Part shown: positions 27,638 to 35,594 of the stretch, one piece after another | How positions within the stretch are numbered: the stretch's first letter is position 1 | Layout: each line of letters begins with the position of its first letter | Assembly (NCBI GenBank): GCA_963667715.1 | Contig: OY763926.1 | Span: forward strand, 3,472,001-3,536,000 | DNA: 64,000 bases | Direction: 5' to 3' | DNA from: JAFGDI01 sp963667715 | GTDB lineage: Bacteria > Planctomycetota > Phycisphaerae > Sedimentisphaerales > SM23-30 | Program-made: the position numbers and the translations under genes | Notes under the pieces: generated by a model | The model's database searches: none | What the model saw: only the letters and a program-made list of their open reading frames with translations | What the model was told of the DNA's origin: nothing

Positions 27638-27681
27638 AAGGTTACAGTTCAGACTGCAAAGTTTTGACTGTAACCTTTTTT
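27638..27681 (+). terminator. Rho-independent terminator of the secretin gene
   Basis: AAGGTTACAGT and ACTGTAACCTT form an 11-bp stem, followed by a T-run, 38 bp after the stop. It closes the pseudopilin operon. Confidence 0.9.
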
Positions 27682-27871
27682 ATTATACACACTTACCTAT
27701 ACTTTAACGCATTCATATCAATTTAAATCAGTTTAATAAAAATATTATTTACCAGAGCAAAATACCTACACGGATAAAGATTCTTCCAGCAAATTAAGTC
27801 ATGACCTGTTTAATACGAAAATAATAGTGCATAAAGGTAAAGGAGTAACGCCTTTAGGCTTGGAGAAAACA

Positions 27872-29110
27872 ATGAATCACTGTACCTACAATAAAACAAT
27901 AGCCATGCTGCTAGTGCCACTATTGGCACTGCTTGTGTGCGGTTGCGGCAACCATAAGAAAAATCAGGCGGTAGCCGTCGCAAAATGGAAAGCAGCACGC
28001 AATAATATAGCTATGGACCTGGCAAATAAGCAAATGGAGAACGGCCAGCTCGATCAGGCTATAACCACCATTAGCGACACACTGGTACAATCTCCCGAAA
28101 TGATAGATGGCTGGATACTGCTCTCACAGCTGTATCAACAAAAGGACATGCCGGCAAATGCAGAAAAATGCCTCAATAAAGCACTATCTATTCGCCCAGA
28201 TTACCCAGAAGCAAATTACCAAATGGGTACTATCAAGGAAATTACTGGTAATAGTCAGGAAGCTCTGGAACACTATCAGACAGCATTAAAAACTGCTCCT
28301 GACAATATCAATTACATACTGGCCGAAGCGCAGCTACTATCAGCAAATGGTCAGGAAGACCAGGCTCTTGCCGCCCTGCTAAAGCAGATAAATCTCGGTA
28401 GAAACAGCACCGGCCTGTATATAACTACCGGCAATATCTATCTAAATAAAAACGAGTACAATCGGGCAATAAGCTTGTTCAAAGATGCCCTTAAAAAGTC
28501 TCCTGATAACAAACTGGCTGCTGATAAGTTATGCTATACACTAATGAAAAGCGGAAAATATCAGGAAGCCGCAGAAACAATAAAAGAAATACAGATAACC
28601 CAGGATCGCAAAGAAGACAAACAGCTTTTACTTGCCTTGGGAGACTGCTATCTATATACCAATCAATATATTATGTCCCAACGCACATACGAAACCCTGA
28701 TAAGAGACCTTGGCCCTAAAAACGAGTACCTTATCAGGCTGGCTCAGGTAACAATAGCTAGAAACGATCTGGATAGAGCGGAAAACTCATGTGTACGCAT
28801 ATTGCAGAGCACACCAGATAATGAAGAAGCAAGACTGCTGCTGGCGATTGTATATCTTAAAAAACAAAACTATGATCAAAGTCGCCAAATAAGCGAGGCA
28901 GTTCTGGAATCAAATGAAAACAGCATACTTGCCTGGTGCATATTAGGTAGATCATTAAGTAGTTTAGGTCAGCTTGATGAGGCTGAGGCTTGTTACCTAA
29001 AAGCTCAGGATATCTCTCCTGAAGATGCTCTGACCAATCAGTTACTAAAAGAAGTTGAACAGTTACGGCTGAGCGAGCAAAGCGACTCCTCAAGACCAAT
29101 ATTGAAGTAA
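27872..29110 (+). CDS. TPR-repeat lipoprotein
   Basis: 412 residues from the ATG at 27872, chosen for its GGAG ribosome site and because the lipoprotein signal begins there; an upstream in-frame GTG at 27827 lacks both. The signal has a hydrophobic stretch (IAMLLVPLLALLVCG) and a lipobox ending at the Cys before GNHKK. The rest is about ten TPR units in series (for example GQLDQAITTISDTLVQSPEMIDGW, ending LGQLDEAEACYLKAQDISPED). PilF/PilW-type lipoproteins of this layout help secretins assemble, and the position behind the secretin supports that as an inference. Confidence 0.85.
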   Translation: MNHCTYNKTIAMLLVPLLALLVCGCGNHKKNQAVAVAKWKAARNNIAMDLANKQMENGQLDQAITTISDTLVQSPEMIDGWILLSQLYQQKDMPANAEKCLNKALSIRPDYPEANYQMGTIKEITGNSQEALEHYQTALKTAPDNINYILAEAQLLSANGQEDQALAALLKQINLGRNSTGLYITTGNIYLNKNEYNRAISLFKDALKKSPDNKLAADKLCYTLMKSGKYQEAAETIKEIQITQDRKEDKQLLLALGDCYLYTNQYIMSQRTYETLIRDLGPKNEYLIRLAQVTIARNDLDRAENSCVRILQSTPDNEEARLLLAIVYLKKQNYDQSRQISEAVLESNENSILAWCILGRSLSSLGQLDEAEACYLKAQDISPEDALTNQLLKEVEQLRLSEQSDSSRPILK

Positions 29111-29148
29111 AGTATTATACACCCATTGTCTATCCTTTGGAGGAATTT

Positions 29149-30591
29149 ATGAGGGTGAAAACAGACATATTATTATTAACAATAAGCCTGACCGGTATAA
29201 TAGCAGCAGCATTTGTTCTAAGTGCCAGCAGCGGTTATATACTCGCTTTAGCGTCGGCGGTCACAATTGTTTCTATTATTACATGGAGACTTGTCAATAA
29301 AGTACACTCAAGCTACACCAAAACCCACATGCAGATCGTGGAACAGCTGAATGAACTTGATAAAAGCGACCATGCCGGCATGGTAATGGTAAATACTATA
29401 AACGAAATTGCCGGACTTGTAAGTGCGATCAATAACCACCTAACTAAAGAGCATAATAAAAGTAATACTAAAACTCACGAGATCCGTGAGCTTAAAATAT
29501 GTCGTGACACAGCCGAAGTTGAGCTTAGACACCTGAAATCAGTTATCTTCAGTATAGCTGAAGGTGTAATGATATCAGACCAGAAAGGAAATCTTGTACT
29601 AGCCAATCGTAAAGCTCAGGATATCTTTGACTTCATATTTGACAACAACGGCCCAGAACCGATAGAAGATGTCATTAGTAATAAAGACATAATCTCTCTT
29701 GTTTCCGAAAGTAATTATAAGAACAATGCCTACATAGAGTTAAGCAGGCAGGTAGAATTCAAATCCAACGATGGCACCAAGAAATCATATAAGCTGGTTT
29801 GTTGGCCGGTATACGACGCCTTAGATAGCCGTATAGGTCAGGTAATCGTCAGCTACGACATAACCACCGAACACGAAATCCAACTGATGAAGGACGACAT
29901 CATCAGCAGTATATCACACGAGCTTAAAACACCATTAGCTGCTATACGAGCTTATGCTGAAATAGTTGCTCAAGGTGAATACGATGAAGATAACAGCCCG
30001 GAAAGCATGGCTGCTATTATTGAAAATCAGGCTCGCAGACTCGCTGGCATGATAGATGATATTTTATATCTCTCTCGAATTGAAAACGGTGCTGTTATGC
30101 TTATGCCTCAAAGCTTTAATATCAACCGCCTGGTCGATGAGGCTATGATGACTATCAGACCTATTGCCCGCGAACATAATATTGAGCTTATCACTGAATA
30201 TACAAATGAAGACATTGATTGTTTTGGCGATAATGAGCTGCTTTACCATGCCCTGATCAATCTGGTAACAAATGCCATAAAATACTCTAATCCGGGAGGG
30301 AAAGTGAGTATTAAGAGTTCTGAAAATGACAAAATGGTAGTTATACAGATCACAGATAATGGAATTGGCATTCCGCAAAAACACTTAAGTCGTATTTTCG
30401 ATAAATTCTACCGCGTACCAGGAAGTACCAATATTAAAGGTACTGGACTGGGGCTCAACCTCACAAAAAGAGTTGTAGAAGAGATCCATAAAGGATTTAT
30501 CACTGTAGCCAGTGAAGAAGGGCAAGGCAGCGTATTTACTATAAGCCTGCCAAAATCCCAGCTAGCTGCTGAACAAGCTGCCGCAGTATAA
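29149..30591 (+). CDS. Membrane-bound PAS-containing sensor histidine kinase
   Basis: 480 residues from the ATG at 29149, 5 nt behind GGAGG. An in-frame TTG at 29137 overlaps that site and is rejected. Two N-terminal membrane segments (about 5-45) are separated by a very short loop, so there is no large periplasmic sensor. A coiled-coil linker, a PAS domain at about 125-235 (VIFSIAEGVMISDQKGNLVLANRKA), HisKA with His257 (SHELKTPLA) and HATPase_c (LVTNAIKYS, ITDNGIGIP, GTGLGLNLTK) follow. The receiver and HD-GYP genes behind it look co-transcribed, so it probably phosphorylates that receiver. Confidence 0.93.
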   Translation: MRVKTDILLLTISLTGIIAAAFVLSASSGYILALASAVTIVSIITWRLVNKVHSSYTKTHMQIVEQLNELDKSDHAGMVMVNTINEIAGLVSAINNHLTKEHNKSNTKTHEIRELKICRDTAEVELRHLKSVIFSIAEGVMISDQKGNLVLANRKAQDIFDFIFDNNGPEPIEDVISNKDIISLVSESNYKNNAYIELSRQVEFKSNDGTKKSYKLVCWPVYDALDSRIGQVIVSYDITTEHEIQLMKDDIISSISHELKTPLAAIRAYAEIVAQGEYDEDNSPESMAAIIENQARRLAGMIDDILYLSRIENGAVMLMPQSFNINRLVDEAMMTIRPIAREHNIELITEYTNEDIDCFGDNELLYHALINLVTNAIKYSNPGGKVSIKSSENDKMVVIQITDNGIGIPQKHLSRIFDKFYRVPGSTNIKGTGLGLNLTKRVVEEIHKGFITVASEEGQGSVFTISLPKSQLAAEQAAAV

Positions 30592-30628
30592 AAATTGAAG
30601 AAGAGAAGCAAAGGAGAGGGACAAGATC

Positions 30629-31021
30629 ATGAACATTAAACCTAAAATATTGATTGCCGACGATGAAGTTGCAATTCTACATGTTATTACTATTAAGCTT
30701 AAAAAAGCTGGTTATACAGTTGTCAGTGCATCAAACGGCATTGAAGCCTACGAAACGGCAATAAAAGAGCAGCCAGACCTTATTGTTACAGACTACAATA
30801 TGCCAGGGCTTTCTGGGCTGGAAGTTTGCTGTAAACTCAAACACAACATCCTTACCAAAGACATTCCAACTATTATGCTTACTTCCCATAGTTTTGAACT
30901 ATCTCAAGATAAGCTTGAAAAGAACGGGATAGTAAAATGTATGGATAAGCCATTTAGTCCAAGGGAACTGCTTGAAGAGATTGACAAACTAACTGAAAAC
31001 CTTATACCAACAGCATTCTGA
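30629..31021 (+). CDS. Response regulator receiver protein, partner of the adjacent kinase
   Basis: 130 residues, one receiver domain only. Acidic pair Asp11-Asp12, phospho-acceptor Asp55 (LIVTDYNMPG), conserved Thr/Ser in MLTSHS and Lys in MDKPF. GGAGAGGG precedes the ATG. Its TGA overlaps the ATG of the HD-GYP gene (TGATG), so the two are translationally coupled and probably form a pathway from kinase through receiver to c-di-GMP breakdown. Confidence 0.93.
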   Translation: MNIKPKILIADDEVAILHVITIKLKKAGYTVVSASNGIEAYETAIKEQPDLIVTDYNMPGLSGLEVCCKLKHNILTKDIPTIMLTSHSFELSQDKLEKNGIVKCMDKPFSPRELLEEIDKLTENLIPTAF

Positions 31022-32757
31022 TGAATCAAACCTGTATATCACAACCACAACTTGATGCTTATATCAGGATATGCTCTTTGCTGGCCAGCCATGGAATAAC
31101 TTCATCGCTTTTCTGGAATGGCGATAATATATCTAATACACAAGCAATGCATTCAGCCTGTCCACTATGGAACGACTGCTGCCAATGCGTTGAAAGCTCT
31201 GGCAAGATCAGCTATCAAGATAGCGATAAGACTATCCTGGTTGATAATAATGTGTGTCCAACTTCTCACCCGGTTGCAGTGATCAATCTTGAAGATAATC
31301 TGCACATTAAAATTTGCACAAGGATGATTCAAAATACGATTGATAGTAACTCTGCTCCAACCTCTCCTCTGCTAACTGAGACAGATATCGAAAATAGCTT
31401 TAACAACTATGTTTCATCAATAAAAAATGGCGAAATAACACTTAGCATAATCGAAAAATTATTATCAGAACATGGCAATATAATTAAACAGCTTGACCAG
31501 AACCGTCATGAAAAGGATCTGCTTGCTGACGCTCTGGAAAGAAGTTTTGAAGAAATTAACCTGCTCCATAAAATTGGTGACATTGTATGCCTGAACCAAA
31601 AACCGGCAGAGTATATAGGCAAAGTAGCCAGAGATCTACTCGAAGTTATTGAATGCGGGAATATTGTTGTATATTGGCAAAAGATCGACACCCAGAGCGA
31701 CAATAAAGATATTATGCCATCTGTTTATCAGGAAGGATGCCATCATCTATCAGAACAAACGATAGACACTATCTGGCAAATAGCTTCAATCGTGTCTAGT
31801 AGCGGCAAAAGTTTCACAATTGAAAACGACTTTCATAGTTCTACATTAAACTTACCTGATAAGGTAAATAATTTTATCGTTACGCCAATTATAAGCAAAG
31901 AAGGTAATATTGGTGCATTAGCGGCGATAAATAAATCCGCCGGCACCATAGGCTTTAGCACTGTTGAAGCGAGAATGCTCCAATCAATAGCCAACAGACT
32001 GTCGAACAGCCATGAAACACAAACCTTACATCTGCGTCAACAAGAACTTATGATGGGTACACTTCGTGCTCTGGTTAGAAGTATCGATGCCAAAGACCCA
32101 TATACTTGCGGGCATTCTGAAAGAGTTGCACGCATTTCTAAGTTTCTAGCTGAACAAATGCAGCTAACCGAAGAAGAAATAGAAAACACCTATATGGCCG
32201 GCCTGCTCCATGATATAGGGAAAATCGGGATAAGAGGTTCAACACTCCGAAAAGATGCCAGACTGACTGATGATGAATTTGAAGAGATTAAAAAACATCC
32301 ACAAATTGGAGCTGGTATTCTAAAAGGCATTAAGCAAATATCCATCGTTGTTAATGGTGTTTTAACCCACCATGAAAGGTACGACGGCAAAGGTTACCCC
32401 TTTGGTCTCAGCGGTAATAATATACCAGTTATCGGCCGTATTGTTAATATAGCCGATACTTTTGACGCTATGATCAGTAGCAGACCCTATCGAAGATCTC
32501 TGCCGATTAGCAAAGTACTGCACGAAATATCACGTTTTAGCGGCACTCAGTTTGATCCGGAAATAGCGGAAATCATGCTACGCTCAGATATTGCCCCCCT
32601 ACTAAAACTGCTTAATAGCACTGAAAACACCACTTGGAACGATAGCTGGCAGAATGAACTCTACCCAGAACACAAAACGACAAAGGTGGACACTCCAAAA
32701 CTCATGAAACAGTTATCGATAGTTAATGACAGATACTTCAATAATTGTGGCATATAA
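31021..32757 (+). CDS. HD-GYP c-di-GMP phosphodiesterase with Cys-rich N-terminal region and GAF domain
   Basis: 578 residues, no membrane segment. Residues 1-100 are unusual: eight cysteines (5, 18, 47, 53, 54, 56, 79, 99) with the cluster CPLWNDCCQC, suggesting metal or redox sensing. A helical linker and a GAF domain (about 185-330) follow. The HD-GYP domain (about 345-530) has HSERV, LLHDIGKIG, HHERYDGKGYP and NIADTFDAM; the metal ligands and the GYP signature are intact, so it should hydrolyse c-di-GMP. It is coupled to the preceding receiver gene by a 1-nt overlap. Confidence 0.92.
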   Translation: MNQTCISQPQLDAYIRICSLLASHGITSSLFWNGDNISNTQAMHSACPLWNDCCQCVESSGKISYQDSDKTILVDNNVCPTSHPVAVINLEDNLHIKICTRMIQNTIDSNSAPTSPLLTETDIENSFNNYVSSIKNGEITLSIIEKLLSEHGNIIKQLDQNRHEKDLLADALERSFEEINLLHKIGDIVCLNQKPAEYIGKVARDLLEVIECGNIVVYWQKIDTQSDNKDIMPSVYQEGCHHLSEQTIDTIWQIASIVSSSGKSFTIENDFHSSTLNLPDKVNNFIVTPIISKEGNIGALAAINKSAGTIGFSTVEARMLQSIANRLSNSHETQTLHLRQQELMMGTLRALVRSIDAKDPYTCGHSERVARISKFLAEQMQLTEEEIENTYMAGLLHDIGKIGIRGSTLRKDARLTDDEFEEIKKHPQIGAGILKGIKQISIVVNGVLTHHERYDGKGYPFGLSGNNIPVIGRIVNIADTFDAMISSRPYRRSLPISKVLHEISRFSGTQFDPEIAEIMLRSDIAPLLKLLNSTENTTWNDSWQNELYPEHKTTKVDTPKLMKQLSIVNDRYFNNCGI

Positions 32758-32792
32758 ACATTAAAACAAAATAATAATGACTATCCAACTAG

Positions 32793-32820
32793 TTAAGTAT
32801 TGAAATAAGAATCCCGATAC
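32793..32820 (+). promoter_or_regulatory. Candidate sigma-28 promoter of the cheX-cheY-fapA operon
   Basis: TTAAGTAT at 32793-32800, a 12-nt spacer and CCCGATAC at 32813-32820. It matches the candidate upstream of the chemoreceptor (454-481) in both boxes and in spacer length, and lies 167 bp before cheX. Confidence 0.4.
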
Positions 32821-32986
32821 AATAATTGGAGTTATAATCATAGGGAAACCTATAGATACAATTTAGTAAAAATAAATGACCGTTTGAATACAGAATGTAT
32901 TTCAATAGGTTGCAATAGAGTAAACACCTATGAGAGCATTAAGTTGTAAGCAATAATACGTAGCTATACAAGCAGGAGTATGGAAT

Positions 32987-33475
32987 ATGACAACTGGAAC
33001 AGCACAAGCAGTAAATATAAATCCAACAATAATTAAAGCTTTTGTCTTTTCGACAAAAAACGTTCTGGCAACAATGGTAAATACCGAATGTAAGATCGGT
33101 AAACCATATCTCAGAGAAAAAGGGTCGGAAGCATATGATGTATCCGGCATTGTTGGTTTTACCGGCGATATAACTGGTTCTGTAGTAATACGTTTTGCTA
33201 AAGATACCGCACTAACTCTTGTTGAGCAGTTTACCTGCGAAAGATTTGAAATTGATTCTGACGATTTTACCGATGCTATTGGCGAACTATCAAATATGAT
33301 CGCTGGAAGTGCAAAAGCTGAATTTGGCCTTACTGCCGGAATCAGTATACCAAGTGTGATCGTTGGAACAAACCATAACGTTGCCAGAATGAGCGATGTA
33401 CCTTGCGTAGTAATACCTTGTGAAACACCTTCTGGTAAACTAGCTGTAGAAGTTAACATTAAATGCATTGGCTGA
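32987..33475 (+). CDS. cheX: CheX-type CheY-P phosphatase
   Basis: 162 residues, a single CheC/CheX domain. The catalytic E-x2-N pattern is in DAIGELSNMIAGSAKAEF, as in CheX. Preceding strands (SGIVGFTGDITGSVVIRF) and the C-terminal strand pair (CVVIPCETPSGKLAVEVNI) fit the fold. It should dephosphorylate CheY-P and so end chemotactic signals. It stands directly before a cheY gene, the natural partner. Confidence 0.9.
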   Translation: MTTGTAQAVNINPTIIKAFVFSTKNVLATMVNTECKIGKPYLREKGSEAYDVSGIVGFTGDITGSVVIRFAKDTALTLVEQFTCERFEIDSDDFTDAIGELSNMIAGSAKAEFGLTAGISIPSVIVGTNHNVARMSDVPCVVIPCETPSGKLAVEVNIKCIG

Positions 33476-33512
33476 TTATTCAATAAATATAGACCAGGGA
33501 AAGGAATATGTT

Positions 33513-33896
33513 ATGAAATTTTTACTTGTTGATGATTCTCGTACGATGAGAAACATCTGGAAAAAGGTAGTATCAAGCATAAGCGGCGCTGAGGTATTTG
33601 AAGCTGGTGACGGCATTGAAGGGCTAAAGCAAATTACTGAAAACGGCCCATTTAACGTTATGCTCGTTGACTGGAACATGCCGAATATGGACGGTTTGAC
33701 TATGGTAACTAAAGTCAGAGAAACCGATAAAAAGTCCATTATTATCATGTGTACTACCGAGGCTGAAAAGCCAAGAATCATTGAGGCTATTAAGGCTGGT
33801 GTTAACAACTATGTTGTCAAACCATTTACACCTGACACACTGCTAACAAAGATCGACGAAACACTGAAAAAGGCCGGTGCGGGTCAGCCAGCATAA
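33513..33896 (+). CDS. cheY: Chemotaxis response regulator CheY
   Basis: 127 residues from the ATG at 33513, which has AAGGA 8 nt upstream; an earlier in-frame TTG (33468) overlaps cheX. A single receiver domain: Asp7-Asp8, phospho-acceptor Asp53 (MLVDWNMPNMDG), Thr in MCTTEAE, and Lys103 in YVVKPF. It is the classic CheY length, and its position between cheX and fapA supports a motor-binding role. Confidence 0.92.
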   Translation: MKFLLVDDSRTMRNIWKKVVSSISGAEVFEAGDGIEGLKQITENGPFNVMLVDWNMPNMDGLTMVTKVRETDKKSIIIMCTTEAEKPRIIEAIKAGVNNYVVKPFTPDTLLTKIDETLKKAGAGQPA

Positions 33897-33954
33897 AAAC
33901 ACTTGTACCTCAATGCGAGTTATAATGTCTGAAATGCTCTAAGGGGGACAGCTG

Positions 33955-35553
33955 ATGCCATTAACCGCCAGTAAAAAATATAAAGTTACCGTTTCGCAAG
34001 ACAAGCTATCAGCAACTCTTGCGATAAATGGGGATTCCCTGCCCCAGGATGCAACTGTAAAAGATATACTGGCAGAGATTTCAGAATTAGGTGTTAAAGT
34101 TAATAGTGATAAAACAGCTATCATTGATGAATTTGTAAAAGCTATAACTGAAAGTAAACATCCAGAACCTGTAATTGTTGCGACCGGAACACCTCCGGTA
34201 GCAGATAAAAACGGGTATGTTAAAAAACTATATACAGAATCTGAAAAACCTGAGCCTGCCGCACCTGCTGACGAGAGCGATAGCGATGAGGAACAAGGTC
34301 AATCAGTTACCTGTTCTGCTGAAACTCAAATGGCTAGCCAACCTAATAATGGTGAGCCTGGCCAGTCACATAGTCATTATGACAAAAGCTGCTATGTGTT
34401 TATTGATGCAGATCAGCCTGTTGCTCAGATAATGCCGCCGGTTGATGGAACTGACGGCACTGATATTTACGGAGAAGCCATACCCAGAGCCAAAGGGCTC
34501 ACCGCTAATATAAGGCTGGGAAAAAACGTAAGATTTGGTGACCCCAAAAAAGAAGATGCTGAAGAACAAGAAGATATCATTTATGCTAATCTGTACGGCA
34601 AACTTGGCCATACAACAGCAAAAATATGGATAGAAGAAGACCTGGAAGTCCACAGCGATGTCGATTTTTCAATTGGAAATATCGACTTCAATAATAATGT
34701 AAATATATTTCGTAATGTCTTAGATCTGTTCAAAGTAAGAGCAGGTAAAAACCTTACTGTACGGGGAGTGGTCGAAGCTGCTCAGGTAGGTGCTGGTGAA
34801 AATATCTATTTACGCGGTGGTATGGCAGGTAAAGAAAAAGGTAAAGTATCAGCCGGCCAAAATATCGAGTGTAAATTTATAACCAGCTCTCACATAAGCT
34901 GTGGTGGCGACCTGCTTCTAACTAAAGAAGTAATGTATTGTGATATCGAATGCGGTGGTGCTATAACATCAGAAACCGGCCAGCTTGCCGGTGGAAATAT
35001 ATCTGTATTCAAAGGTGTAACGGTCCATACTCTTGGCTCTGACGCAGGCACCAAGACAGTCTTGGAAGTAGGTATAAATGACGAGCTAAAAAACAGGGCT
35101 GCGACTACAAAGCCGGAAGTCAAAGTTCTGAGAATGAAAGCTGAAAAGGTTCGTGAGGTTGTCGAGCCCCTGCTGGTAAATCAAAAAAGACTTTCTAACG
35201 AACAAAAAGAAAAAGCAACCGAACTGCTCTACGAAACATACGAACTAGACAGCAAGGCTGATGAGCTAATAGAAAAACTCAAAGAAGCATATCTACACAC
35301 CCTCGAAAACTCAGTATTATCAGTAACGGTACTGGGAAAAATACATCCCAATGTCACTATCAGATTCCCTAGAGGTGAGTCAAAAATAACATCTGAGATC
35401 GAAGGACCAGTAACTATCACCCCGGAAATAGTAAATAAGGTTACCCGCCTCAAAGCAACCAATACCAAGACCGGTAATTCTAAGATTCTCGATTACGGCA
35501 CATCATACGATGAACAATGGAACGAGATCGAAGACTATCTTGGCTTGAAATAA
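33955..35553 (+). CDS. fapA: FapA family (DUF342) protein
   Basis: 532 residues, cytoplasmic. The DUF342/FapA pattern is clear: FIDADQPVAQIMPPVDGTDGTDIYGE, then a right-handed beta-helix (about 235-385) with DVDFSIGNIDFNNNVNIF and many G-rich turns (VRAGKNLTVRGVVEAAQVGAGENIYLRGG), and a coiled-coil C-terminal part. FapA proteins are linked to flagellar assembly and cell-pole placement in Vibrio. Here it follows cheY by 58 bp behind an AAGGGGGA ribosome site, which supports a motility role. Confidence 0.9.
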   Translation: MPLTASKKYKVTVSQDKLSATLAINGDSLPQDATVKDILAEISELGVKVNSDKTAIIDEFVKAITESKHPEPVIVATGTPPVADKNGYVKKLYTESEKPEPAAPADESDSDEEQGQSVTCSAETQMASQPNNGEPGQSHSHYDKSCYVFIDADQPVAQIMPPVDGTDGTDIYGEAIPRAKGLTANIRLGKNVRFGDPKKEDAEEQEDIIYANLYGKLGHTTAKIWIEEDLEVHSDVDFSIGNIDFNNNVNIFRNVLDLFKVRAGKNLTVRGVVEAAQVGAGENIYLRGGMAGKEKGKVSAGQNIECKFITSSHISCGGDLLLTKEVMYCDIECGGAITSETGQLAGGNISVFKGVTVHTLGSDAGTKTVLEVGINDELKNRAATTKPEVKVLRMKAEKVREVVEPLLVNQKRLSNEQKEKATELLYETYELDSKADELIEKLKEAYLHTLENSVLSVTVLGKIHPNVTIRFPRGESKITSEIEGPVTITPEIVNKVTRLKATNTKTGNSKILDYGTSYDEQWNEIEDYLGLK

Positions 35554-35594
35554 CCATTTCCAGTCACCAATCCCATCCCATACAATTAACTTGC

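Noticed and set aside
27827..27871. GTG start giving 15 extra residues on the TPR lipoprotein
   Set aside because: It has no ribosome site and would bury the lipoprotein signal; ATG 27872 has GGAG and begins the signal directly.
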